A stretch of 64,000 bases of DNA from Vicingus serpentipes (GTDB lineage Bacteria > Bacteroidota > Bacteroidia > Flavobacteriales_E > Vicingaceae). The notes beneath the pieces are model-generated. The model ran no database searches. It had not been told where the DNA came from and worked only from the letters and a program-made list of their open reading frames with translations. The translations under genes were made by a program, and so were the position numbers. The stretch spans positions 51,758 through 115,757 of the forward strand of contig JAGFIT010000050.1 in NCBI GenBank assembly GCA_024103385.1, given 5' to 3'. The number at the start of each line of letters is the position of its first letter. The stretch's first letter is position 1. Of this stretch, positions 1-8,000 are shown one piece after another.

Positions 1-2400
1 AGAAGTAAATATATCGTCTTTAACTACTTTTTCAGAAATAACAATCGCATCCTCAAAATTATATCCTTTCCATGGCATAAAAGCTACCTTAAGGTTTCTA
101 CCTAAAGCCAGCTCTCCATTTTCAGTTGCGTATCCTTCACATAAAACTTCTCCTTTTTCAACACGTTGTCCTTTAACTACAATAGGGCTAAGGTTAACAC
201 ATGTGTTTTGGTTAGTTTTTTTGAATTTAGCTAAATCATATGATTTTGAATCTCCTTCGAAACTAACTAATTTTTCGTCTTTCGTTCTATCATATTTAAT
301 AGTAATGGTATTCGAATCAACATATTCTACAACTCCATTACCTTCTGCATTAATTAATATTCGAGAATCTTGAGCAACTCTTCCTTCTAATCCTGTACCC
401 ACAATTGGAGATTCAGGATGTAATAAAGGTACCGCTTGACGCATCATGTTAGATCCCATCAAAGCACGGTTGGCATCATCATTCTCTAAGAAAGGAATTA
501 ACGAAGCAGCAATCGATGCAATTTGGTTAGGAGCAACATCCATTAAAACCAAATTACTTGGTTCAGTTACTGGAAAGTCACCTTCTAATCTTGATTTTAC
601 TTTCTCAGTAAGGAAATTACCTTTTTCATCTATTTGTGCGTTAGCTTGTGCAATAATTTTATTATCTTCTTCCTCGGCACTTAAATAAATAACATCTTTA
701 CTCAAATCTACCTTACCGTCTTTTACATGACGGTATGGAGTTTCAATAAATCCTAATTTATTTATTTTGGCATATACACAAAGTGAAGAGATCAAACCAA
801 TATTAGGACCTTCTGGTGTCTCAATTGGACAAAGTCTTCCATAATGTGTATAGTGAACATCTCGAACCTCAAAACCAGCTCTTTCTCTAGAAAGACCTCC
901 AGGCCCTAAAGCAGACATTCTTCGTTTGTGAGTGATCTCAGATAATGGATTGGTTTGATCCATAAATTGAGATAGTTGGTTAGTTCCAAAAAACGAATTA
1001 ATTACTGATGATAACGTTTTAGCGTTAATCAAATCAGAAGGAGTAAATACTTCATTGTCTCTTACGTTCATTCTTTCTCTAATGGTTCTTGCCATTCTAG
1101 AAAGTCCAACTCCAAATTGATTGTGTAACTGCTCTCCAACTGTTCTAACTCTTCTATTACTTAAGTGATCAATATCATCCACTAAAGTTTTAGAGTTAAT
1201 TAACTCAATTAAATATTTAATAATGGAAATGATATCTACTTTAGAAAGTGTTCTTACATCTTCAGAAATATCTAATCCTAATTTTTTATTAATTCTAAAT
1301 CGACCAACTTCTCCTAAATCATATCTTGTTTCAGAGAAGAATAATTTATCAATTACGCCTCTCGCTGTTTCTACATCTGGTGGTTCAGCGTTTCTAAGTT
1401 GACGATAAATGTGTTCTACTGCCTCTTTTTCTGAGTTAGAAGGATCTTTTTGTAAAGTGTTGTAAATAATAGCATAATCAGCAGAATTTACATCTTCTTT
1501 ATGTAATATAATTGTTTTTGATCCTGATTCAATAATCTGATCAATGTGATCTTTATCTAAAATCGTTTCACGATCAATAATTACTTCATTTCTTTCAATA
1601 GAAACAACTTCACCAGTATCTTCATCAACAAAATCTTCTACCCAAGTTTTCAATACACGGGCAGCTAATTTTCGTCCTAATATTTTTTTAAGTCCAGCTT
1701 TGCTAACCTTTACTTCGTCAGCTAAATCAAATAACTCTAAAATTTCTTTATCAGTTTCGTATCCTATGGCTCTAAAAAGAGTAGTTACAGGCAACTTTTT
1801 CTTTCTATCAATATAAGCATACATTACACTGTTAATGTCTGTAGCAAATTCTATCCAAGAACCTCTGAAAGGAATTACTCTTGCAGAATAAAGCTTGGTT
1901 CCGTTAGCATGTCGGCTTTGTCCAAAAAATACTCCAGGAGATCTGTGCAATTGAGAAACAATTACCCTTTCTGCTCCGTTGATAACGAAGGTTCCTTTTG
2001 GAGTCATGTAAGGTATAGTACCTAAATATACGTCTTGAACGATGGTTTCAAAATCTTCGTGCTCTGGGTCAGTACAGTACAATTTTAATTTTGCCTTTAG
2101 TGGCACACTGTACGTTAAGCCTCTATCAATACATTCATCAATTGAGTATCTTGGAGGATCTACAAAGTAATCTTGAAATTCTAAAACAAATTGATTACGA
2201 GCATCTGTGATAGGAAAATTTTCACTAAATACTCTAAATAGACCTTCCTCTTCTCTGTTTTCAGGAGTAGTATCTAATTGAAAATAAGATTGGAATGACT
2301 TTAATTGGATATCTAAAAAATCAGGGTAAGGTAACTGATTTTTCATTGAGGCGAAACTTATTCTTTCAGCCTTCTGTTTTTTAACCAACGGTTTGTTCAT
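1..2400 (-). CDS. rpoB: RNA polymerase beta subunit, 3' end cut off by the window
   Basis: Beta subunit of core RNA polymerase, which forms much of the active-site cleft. The frame is open from ATG at 2400 ([16 protein letters not shown]) to the left edge, giving about 800 residues; the C-terminal third lies outside the window. The rifampicin region is readable ([28 protein letters not shown]) and keeps the Asp, His and Ser found in drug-sensitive enzymes, followed by [14 protein letters not shown]. It is the last gene seen of the tRNA-tuf-secE-nusG-rplKAJL-rpoB unit. It lies 207 bp behind rplL, with a strong terminator-like hairpin in the gap, so its expression probably depends on read-through or on a promoter I did not recognise. 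Identification is secure. Confidence 0.98.
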   Translation of the reverse strand, partial: MNKPLVKKQKAERISFASMKNQLPYPDFLDIQLKSFQSYFQLDTTPENREEEGLFRVFSENFPITDARNQFVLEFQDYFVDPPRYSIDECIDRGLTYSVPLKAKLKLYCTDPEHEDFETIVQDVYLGTIPYMTPKGTFVINGAERVIVSQLHRSPGVFFGQSRHANGTKLYSARVIPFRGSWIEFATDINSVMYAYIDRKKKLPVTTLFRAIGYETDKEILELFDLADEVKVSKAGLKKILGRKLAARVLKTWVEDFVDEDTGEVVSIERNEVIIDRETILDKDHIDQIIESGSKTIILHKEDVNSADYAIIYNTLQKDPSNSEKEAVEHIYRQLRNAEPPDVETARGVIDKLFFSETRYDLGEVGRFRINKKLGLDISEDVRTLSKVDIISIIKYLIELINSKTLVDDIDHLSNRRVRTVGEQLHNQFGVGLSRMARTIRERMNVRDNEVFTPSDLINAKTLSSVINSFFGTNQLSQFMDQTNPLSEITHKRRMSALGPGGLSRERAGFEVRDVHYTHYGRLCPIETPEGPNIGLISSLCVYAKINKLGFIETPYRHVKDGKVDLSKDVIYLSAEEEDNKIIAQANAQIDEKGNFLTEKVKSRLEGDFPVTEPSNLVLMDVAPNQIASIAASLIPFLENDDANRALMGSNMMRQAVPLLHPESPIVGTGLEGRVAQDSRILINAEGNGVVEYVDSNTITIKYDRTKDEKLVSFEGDSKSYDLAKFKKTNQNTCVNLSPIVVKGQRVEKGEVLCEGYATENGELALGRNLKVAFMPWKGYNFEDAIVISEKVVKDDIFTS

Positions 2401-2485
2401 TAGTATGTTTGAGTTTAGTTATTAATAAAACTACCTTTAATAAGGTATTAACTATTAAAAATTTACTGTAACTCTTTGCAAATCA

Positions 2486-2503
2486 GTCCGAAGTAGTTCG
2501 GAC
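2486..2503 (-). other. second short hairpin in the rpoB leader
   Basis: GTCCGAA and TTCGGAC form a perfect 7-bp stem with a 4-nt loop, 33 nt downstream of the terminator-like hairpin and 86 bp before the rpoB start. There is no U-tract. It could be an RNA processing or regulatory structure; the role is unknown. Confidence 0.4.
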
Positions 2504-2535
2504 CTCAGTTTTCCATTTACGAGGAGTATATAATC

Positions 2536-2587
2536 AAAAAATGGTTTAGGTTCAATTCACTAATAATATAGGAATTGAACCTAAACC
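2536..2587 (-). terminator. intrinsic terminator or attenuator between rplL and rpoB
   Basis: The arms at 2543-2558 and 2572-2587 are perfectly complementary (16 bp, 13-nt loop). On the minus strand the hairpin is followed by A and six T, the form of a Rho-independent terminator. It begins 21 bp after the rplL stop and ends before rpoB, so it should lower rpoB output relative to rplL. In Escherichia coli a partial attenuator sits at the same place; the parallel here is inference. Confidence 0.8.
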
Positions 2588-2607
2588 TAAAGAGGATAAG
2601 TAAGAAA

Positions 2608-2991
2608 TTATTTAATTTCTACTTCAGCTCCAGCTTCTTCTAATTGAGTTTTTAAAGCTTCTGCTTCGTCTTTAGCAACACCTTCTTTTAATGGTTTTGG
2701 TGCACCATCAACTAATTCTTTAGCTTCTTTAAGACCTAAACCAGTTAGTTCTTTTACTAATTTTACAACTGCTAGTTTAGAACCACCAGCAGCTTTAAGA
2801 ATTACATCAAACTCTGATTTTTCATCTCCACCAGCAGCATCTCCACCACCACCGGCAGCAGGTCCAGCAACAGCTACTGCAGCAGCAGCAGGTTCGATAC
2901 CATATTCGTCTTTAAGTATTGTAGCTAATTCATTTACGTCTTTTACAGTTAAGTTTACTAGCTCGTCTGCAAGTTTTTTTAAATCTGCCAT
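2608..2991 (-). CDS. rplL: 50S ribosomal protein L7/L12
   Basis: Stalk protein of the large subunit that recruits translational GTPases. At 127 residues it has the usual length. The N-terminal dimerisation helix ([22 protein letters not shown]) is followed by an Ala/Gly-rich hinge at about 34-56 and then the C-terminal domain with the conserved stretches [31 protein letters not shown] and [12 protein letters not shown]. It sits 52 bp after rplJ, the standard partner order, and is followed by a terminator-like hairpin. No anomalies. Confidence 0.98.
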   Translation of the reverse strand: MADLKKLADELVNLTVKDVNELATILKDEYGIEPAAAAVAVAGPAAGGGGDAAGGDEKSEFDVILKAAGGSKLAVVKLVKELTGLGLKEAKELVDGAPKPLKEGVAKDEAEALKTQLEEAGAEVEIK

Positions 2992-3043
2992 TTTATTTTA
3001 TTTTAATTTTGAAACAATTTAATTTATTAATTTTTGAATTTTA

Positions 3044-3565
3044 TTATTCTGCTTTCTCAGAAAGCGTTTTTACAATACCAGCTAATTTTCCTCCACTTGA
3101 TTGAAGTGCAGAAACAACATTTTTAGCAGGAGATTGTAATAAAGCAATAAGATCACCAATAAGTTCTTCTTTAGACTTGATAGATGTTAAGAAGTCTAAG
3201 TTCTCATCTCCGATATATATTGCCTCTTCAATGAAAGCTCCTTTTAATAAAGGGGTCTTGCTGTTTTTACGGAAATCCTTAATGATTTTTGCAGGTCCAT
3301 TGCCTACATTAGAAAACATTATAGAGGTATTACCCACTAAGGTGTCATATAATTCATCGTAGTTACCATCAGCTTTTTCTAAAGCTTTTTTTAATAAGGT
3401 ATTTTTTACTACTTCTAATTGAATGTCACCATTAAAGCAAGTTCTTCTTAATTTAGAAGAGTTTTCAGCATCTAAACCAGCAATATCCGCTAAATAAAAT
3501 ATATTAGCGTTATTTAACTTTACAGTTAAATTTTCGATAGCCTGATTTTTTTCTTCTCTTGTCAT
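3044..3565 (-). CDS. rplJ: 50S ribosomal protein L10
   Basis: L10 anchors the L7/L12 dimers to the ribosomal stalk base. It has 173 residues, with the typical N-terminal domain (MTREEKNQAIENL, later TCFNGDIQLEVVKNTLLKKAL) and a C-terminal helix (NVVSALQSSGGKLAGIVKTLSEKAE) that would bind L12. Only 27 bp separate it from rplA upstream, so there is no room for a separate L10 leader of the kind known in other bacteria. It is co-transcribed with rplKA and rplL. Confidence 0.97.
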   Translation of the reverse strand: MTREEKNQAIENLTVKLNNANIFYLADIAGLDAENSSKLRRTCFNGDIQLEVVKNTLLKKALEKADGNYDELYDTLVGNTSIMFSNVGNGPAKIIKDFRKNSKTPLLKGAFIEEAIYIGDENLDFLTSIKSKEELIGDLIALLQSPAKNVVSALQSSGGKLAGIVKTLSEKAE

Positions 3566-3592
3566 AATTAATCTATTAGATTAGAAAATTTA

Positions 3593-4288
3593 TTAAACCA
3601 TCATCGATTTTGGTTCAACTTTAATTCCAGGGCTCATAGTACTAGATAAACAAACACTTTGTACATAAGTCCCCTTTGCTGATGTAGGCTTTAATTTTAC
3701 AATAGTTTGGATTAATTCTATCACATTTTCGGCTATTTTATTTGCCTCAAATGATGCTCTACCAACGGTAGTATGAATAATACCAAATTTATCTACTTTA
3801 AAATCAATTTTACCCGCTTTAACTTCTGTTACAGCTTTTCCGATATCCATTGTAACTGTACCCGATTTTGGATTAGGCATTAAACTTCTTGGTCCTAAAA
3901 CACGACCTAAAGCTCCTACTTTACCCATAACACTTGGCATAGTTATAATAACATCAATGTCAGTCCATCCGCCTTTTATTTTTTCAATATATTCGTCTAA
4001 ACCAACGTAATCTGCACCAGCTTCTTTAGCTTCAGCTTCTTTGTCAGGAGTACACAATACTAAAACCTTAACATCTTTACCTACACCGTTTGGTAAGGCA
4101 ACAGTTCCTCTAACCATTTGATTTGCTTTTCTAGGATCTACTCCTAAACGTACGCTTAAATCAACAGAGGCGTCAAATTTTGTATAAGTTATGTCCTTAA
4201 CAATTTTAGCCGCTTCATCAATGCTGTATAAACTTTCAACATCAAACTTTGATAAAGCTTCTTTTTTGTTTTTAGTCAACCTTGCCAT
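3593..4288 (-). CDS. rplA: 50S ribosomal protein L1
   Basis: L1 forms the mobile stalk at the ribosomal E site and in many bacteria represses its own rplK-rplA messenger. The 231-residue frame shows family signatures [38 protein letters not shown] and the C-terminal [15 protein letters not shown]. It starts 18 bp after rplK, so the two are surely cotranscribed. A possible L1 target hairpin lies upstream of rplK (see 4776-4806). Confidence 0.98.
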   Translation of the reverse strand: MARLTKNKKEALSKFDVESLYSIDEAAKIVKDITYTKFDASVDLSVRLGVDPRKANQMVRGTVALPNGVGKDVKVLVLCTPDKEAEAKEAGADYVGLDEYIEKIKGGWTDIDVIITMPSVMGKVGALGRVLGPRSLMPNPKSGTVTMDIGKAVTEVKAGKIDFKVDKFGIIHTTVGRASFEANKIAENVIELIQTIVKLKPTSAKGTYVQSVCLSSTMSPGIKVEPKSMMV

Positions 4289-4306
4289 TGTTAAAATTTT
4301 AATTTA

Positions 4307-4750
4307 TTAAACTTCTGCTGGGAAATTTCCTTTTACGTTAATTCCCATACTCCTTGCTGTACCAGCAACCATTTTCATCGCAGATTCAATTTTAAAGCAA
4401 TTTAAATCAGGCATTTTATCCTCAGCAATTGCTTTTACTTGATCCCATGATACAGAACCTACTTTTATTCGATTAGATTCCGCAGAACCTGATTTTAATT
4501 TAGCAGCTTCTAATAGTTGAACAGCAGCAGGAGGAGTTTTAATCACAAAATCAAAAGACTTGTCAGCATAAACAGTAATAACAACAGGTAAAACTTTACC
4601 AGCTTTATCTTGCGTTCTACCATTAAACTGCTTGCAAAACTCCATAATATTAACACCTTTCGCACCTAATGCAGGTCCTACTGGTGGCGATGGGTTTGCA
4701 GCTCCGCCTCGGATTTGTAATTTAATTAATCCACTTACTTCTTTAGCCAT
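4307..4750 (-). CDS. rplK: 50S ribosomal protein L11
   Basis: L11 binds the GTPase-associated centre of 23S rRNA. It has 147 residues; the N-terminal domain contains the proline-rich factor-binding loop ([28 protein letters not shown] split over the start), and the C-terminal RNA-binding domain ends [18 protein letters not shown]. It is the first of four ribosomal protein genes, 77 bp behind nusG. Confidence 0.98.
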   Translation of the reverse strand: MAKEVSGLIKLQIRGGAANPSPPVGPALGAKGVNIMEFCKQFNGRTQDKAGKVLPVVITVYADKSFDFVIKTPPAAVQLLEAAKLKSGSAESNRIKVGSVSWDQVKAIAEDKMPDLNCFKIESAMKMVAGTARSMGINVKGNFPAEV

Positions 4751-4775
4751 TTCACTTACTATTTAGATTGTATTT

Positions 4776-4806
4776 GTCTCAATTGGAAGCTTTATAGGCA
4801 TGAGAC
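4776..4806 (-). promoter_or_regulatory. hairpin in the nusG-rplK gap, possible L1 operator
   Basis: On the minus strand GTCTCA and TGAGAC form a 6-bp stem around a 19-nt loop, preceded by GTAGGA, 25 bp before the rplK start. L1 autoregulation through a structure in the rplK leader is established in Escherichia coli. I infer this hairpin as a candidate from position only; I did not match it to a consensus. Confidence 0.3.
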
Positions 4807-4827
4807 TCCTACGATTAATTACACTTT

Positions 4828-5379
4828 TTAACTTTCTTTTTCTACTTGTAAGAAACTCAATTCTAAAGGTTGTTTTCTTCCGAAAATTTTAACCATTACT
4901 TCAAGTTTTCTCTTTTCTTCATTAATATTTTCAATTGTTCCCACAAAACCATTAAATGGTCCATCAATCACTTTTATACTTTCTCCAACAATATATGGAA
5001 TAGTCATTTCTTCTTCTGTCTCCGCTAATTCATCTACTTTACCTAAAATACGGTTTACTTCTGCCATCCTAATCGGTAGAGGGGTACCTCCTTTTTCAGC
5101 ACCCAAAAAGCCAATTACTCCGTTTACACCTCTAATTACATGAGGCACTTCACCAGATAGATCAGCTTCAACAAGGATATAACCAGGAAAGAAGCTTCTT
5201 TCTTTACTCATTTTTTTTCCATTACGGATTTGAAATACTTTTTCCGTTGGAATTAAAATTTGAGTAACATAGTCTTTTAATCCATTTCTAAGAATTTCAT
5301 CCTCAATGTATTTCTTAATTTTCTTCTCCTTGCCACTAATTGCTCTAACGACATACCATTTTTTTGTATTTTCTGCCAT
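4828..5379 (-). CDS. nusG: transcription termination/antitermination protein NusG
   Basis: NusG binds RNA polymerase and couples it to ribosomes or Rho. I chose ATG at 5379 (MAENTKKWYVVRAISG), giving 183 residues; a TTG at 5388 would add three residues and overlap the secE stop. The NGN domain includes KWYVVRAISGKEKKIKKYIE and FFPGYILVEADL. A C-terminal KOW domain follows (IVGESIKVIDGPFNGFVGTI). secE lies directly upstream (5 bp), the near-universal pairing. Confidence 0.96.
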   Translation of the reverse strand: MAENTKKWYVVRAISGKEKKIKKYIEDEILRNGLKDYVTQILIPTEKVFQIRNGKKMSKERSFFPGYILVEADLSGEVPHVIRGVNGVIGFLGAEKGGTPLPIRMAEVNRILGKVDELAETEEEMTIPYIVGESIKVIDGPFNGFVGTIENINEEKRKLEVMVKIFGRKQPLELSFLQVEKES

Positions 5380-5384
5380 AGTAA

Positions 5385-5576
5385 TCAAAATAAGCCGTAA
5401 ATAAATTCCATTAAACTATTAAAAGAGCGATCCATTACAAAAATTATTAGTGCAAAAATTACAGAAGCAATCATTACTACTATTGCACTACTTTGTAATT
5501 CTGACCATGTGGGCCAAGATACTTTGTGCAACAATTCCTCGGTTGACTCTTGTATGTATGTTCCTATTTTTGACAT
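5385..5576 (-). CDS. secE: preprotein translocase subunit SecE
   Basis: Small essential subunit of the SecYEG channel. The 63 residues comprise an amphipathic helix (YIQESTEELLHKVSWPTWSE split by the conserved KVSWPTW) and one membrane helix (SSAIVVMIASVIFALIIFVMD). This single-helix form is normal for most bacteria. It lies between tRNA-Trp and nusG on the minus strand and must be cotranscribed with both. Confidence 0.95.
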   Translation of the reverse strand: MSKIGTYIQESTEELLHKVSWPTWSELQSSAIVVMIASVIFALIIFVMDRSFNSLMEFIYGLF

Positions 5577-5639
5577 AATTTCTTTCTTCTTTGCACAGGT
5601 TAGAGAGGTTTTCTCTGTTTCTCTCCTTCATGCTGTTTG

Positions 5640-5713
5640 CACGGGTGGAGAGACTCGAACTCCCGACACCTGGTTTTGGAGACCAGTGCTCTACCAAACT
5701 GAGCTACACCCGT
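5640..5713 (-). tRNA. tRNA-Trp (anticodon CCA)
   Basis: The 74-nt cloverleaf can be drawn: acceptor ACGGGTG/CACCCGT with discriminator G, D-arm GCTCAGTTTGGTAGAGC, anticodon stem CTGGT/ACCAG with loop CTCCAAA (anticodon CCA), and T-arm GGGAG..CTCTC with TTCGAGT. The 3' CCA is not encoded. It sits between tuf and secE, a common flavobacterial position. Confidence 0.97.
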
Positions 5714-5730
5714 AAATTTTAAAGTCAAGA

Positions 5731-5757
5731 AAGGTACCCGCCAAAGACGGGTACCTT
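5731..5757 (-). terminator. hairpin after tuf
   Basis: AAGGTACCCG and CGGGTACCTT make a perfect 10-bp stem with a 7-nt loop, 29 bp after the tuf stop and 17 bp before tRNA-Trp. The following bases on the minus strand (TCTTGACTTT) are only partly T-rich, so it may be a leaky terminator or a processing or stability hairpin that sets the high tuf to low secE/nusG ratio. Confidence 0.6.
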
Positions 5758-5785
5758 CTCAGCTTAAAATATTATGAGTATTTAT

Positions 5786-6970
5786 TTATAAGATTTCAGT
5801 AATCTGACCAGCACCAACAGTTCTACCACCCTCTCTAATTGCAAATCTTAAACCTTTGTTAATCGCAACAGGAACAATTAAGTTAACAGTTACAGTTACG
5901 TTATCTCCAGGCATTACCATCTCTCTTCCTTCTTCTAAGAAAATCTCACCAGTTACATCTGTTGTTCTGATGTAAAATTGAGGTCTATACTTATTATGGA
6001 ATGGAGTGTGACGTCCACCTTCTTCTTTTTTCAACACATAAACTTCAGCTTTAAATTTAGCATGAGGTTTAATTGAACCAGGCTTAGCGATTACCATACC
6101 TCTTCTGATATCAGATTTTTCGATACCTCTTAACAATAAACCAACATTATCTCCAGCTTCACCTCTATCCAATATTTTTCTAAACATTTCAACTCCAGTT
6201 ATGGTAGATTTTAAGTTCTCATCTCTCATACCTAAAATATCAACTTCGTCTCCAGTATTAGCAACACCAGTTTCAATTCTTCCAGTTGCAACAGTTCCTC
6301 TACCAGTAATAGAGAATACATCTTCAACAGGCATCAAGAATGGTTTTTCAACATCTCTTGGAGGCAATTCGATATAAGTATCAACAGCATCCATTAAATC
6401 CATTACTGATTTTTCCCATTTTTCTTCACCGTTTAATGCACCTAAAGCAGAACCTGCAATAACAGGAGCATTGTCACCATCGTATTCGTAGAAAGATAAT
6501 AATTCTCTTACTTCCATTTCTACTAACTCTAATAACTCTTCATCATCAACCATATCCACTTTGTTCATGAAAACAACAATTCTTGGGATACCAACTTGTC
6601 TTCCTAATAAGATATGCTCTCTTGTTTGAGGCATTGGACCATCAGTTGCAGCAACAACTAAAATAGCACCATCCATTTGAGCAGCACCAGTTACCATGTT
6701 TTTTACGTAATCCGCGTGACCAGGACAATCCACATGAGCGTAGTGTCTGTTAGCAGTTTGGTATTCAACGTGAGAAGTATTAATTGTAATACCTCTTTCT
6801 TTTTCTTCTGGAGCGTTGTCAATAGAGGCAAAATCTCTTAATTCAGAAAGTCCAGCTTTTGCAAGTACAGTAGTAATTGCAGCTGTTAATGTAGTTTTAC
6901 CGTGGTCAACGTGACCAATTGTTCCAATGTTTAAGTGTGGTTTAGAACGGTCGAAATTTTCTTTAGCCAT
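5786..6970 (-). CDS. tuf: translation elongation factor Tu
   Basis: GTPase that delivers aminoacyl-tRNA to the ribosome. The 394-residue protein has G1 [10 protein letters not shown], switch [14 protein letters not shown]3 DCPGHADY, G4 NKVDMVD and a complete domain 2/3 ending [14 protein letters not shown]. It lies between the tRNA-Thr/Tyr/Gly/Thr cluster and tRNA-Trp on the minus strand, so the tRNAs and tuf probably share one primary transcript from the promoter at 7618-7648. A hairpin follows the stop. Confidence 0.99.
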   Translation of the reverse strand: MAKENFDRSKPHLNIGTIGHVDHGKTTLTAAITTVLAKAGLSELRDFASIDNAPEEKERGITINTSHVEYQTANRHYAHVDCPGHADYVKNMVTGAAQMDGAILVVAATDGPMPQTREHILLGRQVGIPRIVVFMNKVDMVDDEELLELVEMEVRELLSFYEYDGDNAPVIAGSALGALNGEEKWEKSVMDLMDAVDTYIELPPRDVEKPFLMPVEDVFSITGRGTVATGRIETGVANTGDEVDILGMRDENLKSTITGVEMFRKILDRGEAGDNVGLLLRGIEKSDIRRGMVIAKPGSIKPHAKFKAEVYVLKKEEGGRHTPFHNKYRPQFYIRTTDVTGEIFLEEGREMVMPGDNVTVTVNLIVPVAINKGLRFAIREGGRTVGAGQITEIL

Positions 6971-7037
6971 GATTATAAGTTTATTTTATTTACTATTTTA
7001 TTTACTTTAATTATTTTTCAATTTACAATTTTAACAG

Positions 7038-7109
<72 letters not shown>

Positions 7110-7135
7110 TTTAGCTGATGTAATACTTAAAAAAG

Positions 7136-7208
7136 AGCGAGAGACGGGGCTCAAACCCGCGACCCTCAGCTTGGAAGGCTGACGCTCTATCAACTGAGCT
7201 ACTCTCGC
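7136..7208 (-). tRNA. tRNA-Gly (anticodon TCC)
   Basis: 73 nt. Acceptor GCGAGAG/CTCTCGC, anticodon stem TCAGC/GCTGA with loop CTTCCAA (anticodon TCC), T-arm with GGTTTGAGCCCC, discriminator T. Third tRNA in the cluster. Confidence 0.96.
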
Positions 7209-7256
7209 TTTTTAAAGTCATCTAAATAAAGTCTCCTTTATTTACAATTTTCTATG

Positions 7257-7338
7257 TGGGGAAGGCAGGATTCGAACCTACGAAGGCGTAGCCAACAGAT
7301 TTACAGTCTGTCCTCGTTGACCGCTTGAGTACTTCCCC
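7257..7338 (-). tRNA. tRNA-Tyr (anticodon GTA)
   Basis: 82 nt with the long variable arm expected of tRNA-Tyr. Acceptor GGGGAAG/CTTCCCC, discriminator A, anticodon loop centred on ACTGTAAAT (GTA), T-loop GGTTCGAATCC. Second tRNA in the cluster. Confidence 0.96.
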
Positions 7339-7365
7339 AACGTTTCAATATTTTTAAGAACCTAA

Positions 7366-7384
7366 AAGAGCCGATAGAGGGACT
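7366..7384 (-). pseudogene. 19-nt duplicate of the 3' end of tRNA-Thr(TGT)
   Basis: Positions 7366-7384 are identical, 19 of 19, to 7478-7496, which is the acceptor 3' strand, discriminator and T-stem edge of the intact tRNA-Thr(TGT). Identity stops abruptly inside the T-arm, where a REP-like stretch (CCTCGACTGTTGCTCGGG, 7387-7404) begins. It is in the same orientation 112 bp away, so it resembles an attachment-site duplication or the stump of a broken tRNA copy. Confidence 0.75.
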
Positions 7385-7480
7385 TCCCTCGACTGTTGCT
7401 CGGGATAAACTTCTCGTCCCAAACAATTTTACTCTTTTTAACCTTTTCATTCACACTTAACGTTTTAAGTATGTTTTAAG

Positions 7481-7554
7481 AGCCGATAGAGGGACTCGAA
7501 CCCACGACCTGCTGATTACAAATCAGCTGCTCTAGCCAGCTGAGCTACATCGGC
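7481..7554 (-). tRNA. tRNA-Thr (anticodon TGT)
   Basis: 74 nt. Acceptor GCCGATG/TATCGGC (one wobble), D-arm GCTCAGCTGGCTAGAGC, anticodon stem GCTGA/TCAGC with loop TTTGTAA (anticodon TGT), T-arm GTGGGTTCGAGTCCCTC, discriminator T. It is the first gene transcribed from the promoter at 7618-7648. Its last 19 nt are duplicated downstream. Confidence 0.96.
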
Positions 7555-7586
7555 TTCTATTCCTGTCTTTCCTAAGAATTTCCCAT

Positions 7587-7617
7587 AAAAAAACAGACCT
7601 CTTCGTAAAAAGGTCTG
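7587..7617 (-). terminator. intrinsic terminator of hpf, abutting the tRNA/tuf promoter
   Basis: Arms 7594-7600 and 7611-7617 (CAGACCT/AGGTCTG) form a perfect 7-bp stem, followed on the minus strand by seven T. It lies 55 bp after the hpf stop. The -7 box of the next promoter ends at 7618, so the start of that transcript falls inside the upstream arm. Confidence 0.8.
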
Positions 7618-7648
7618 CAAATGTATAAAAGTTTTTATACTAATCAAA
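7618..7648 (-). promoter_or_regulatory. promoter for the tRNA-tuf-secE-nusG-ribosomal protein unit
   Basis: On the minus strand TTTG (7648-7645), 19 nt, TACATTTG (7625-7618): an exact match to the Bacteroidota TTTG / TAnnTTTG pattern with ideal spacing. The expected start is near 7611-7613, about 60 nt before the first tRNA. It is among the best promoter matches in the window. Confidence 0.8.
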
Positions 7649-7672
7649 CAAATTTATGTTGATTTTTTTATC

Positions 7673-7978
7673 TTATACTTTTCTAAGCTTTTCTTTATGC
7701 TTTTTTAATTGTCTTCTTAATGCTTCAACGGCAGTATCTGTTGCTTCTTCAAAGGATTTACATTGCTTTTTTGCAAATAAATCACTACCGGGAATTAATA
7801 ATTTTATTTCTGCTACTTTGTTTTCGGTATCATGTGTGTTTTCTACTTTTAAGATAACTTCACCATCAATAATCTTATCATAATAACTAGCAAGCTTATT
7901 TACTTTTTCATGAATGAATTCAACTAATTTTTTATCTGCATGAAAATGCACCGAATTGATTTTTAAATTTACTTTCAT
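7673..7978 (-). CDS. hpf: ribosome hibernation promoting factor, short form
   Basis: Binds the 30S decoding region and keeps idle ribosomes inactive. The 101 residues match the S30AE/YfiA fold (MKVNLKINSVHFHADKKLVEF, DGEVILKVENTHDTENKVAEIKLL, and the basic tail LRRQLKKHKEKLRKV). No C-terminal dimerisation domain is present, so this is the short type. It follows xerC by 22 bp. A perfect AAGGAGG lies 7 nt before the ATG, which stands out here because the neighbouring genes show no such site. Confidence 0.9.
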   Translation of the reverse strand: MKVNLKINSVHFHADKKLVEFIHEKVNKLASYYDKIIDGEVILKVENTHDTENKVAEIKLLIPGSDLFAKKQCKSFEEATDTAVEALRRQLKKHKEKLRKV

Positions 7979-7985
7979 TTCTTAT

Positions 7986-7992
7986 CCTCCTT
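7986..7992 (-). promoter_or_regulatory. consensus Shine-Dalgarno sequence of hpf
   Basis: The plus-strand CCTCCTT reads AAGGAGG on the coding strand, with the 7-nt spacer ATAAGAA before ATG at 7978. I looked for comparable sites before the other starts and found none this strong; Bacteroidota generally do not rely on this element. Confidence 0.85.
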
Positions 7993-8000
7993 ATTTTATT

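Noticed and set aside
446..688. 80-residue plus-strand frame within rpoB
   Set aside because: It lies antisense to clear rpoB coding sequence and has no recognisable features of its own.
5488..5697. 69-residue minus-strand frame across secE and tRNA-Trp
   Set aside because: It overlaps secE and reads through the tRNA (motif VEHWSPKPGVGSSSLSTRA is the well-known false translation of a tRNA).
5509..5715. 68-residue plus-strand frame over tRNA-Trp (GGETRTPDTWFW)
   Set aside because: This is the familiar antisense tRNA artefact, not a protein.
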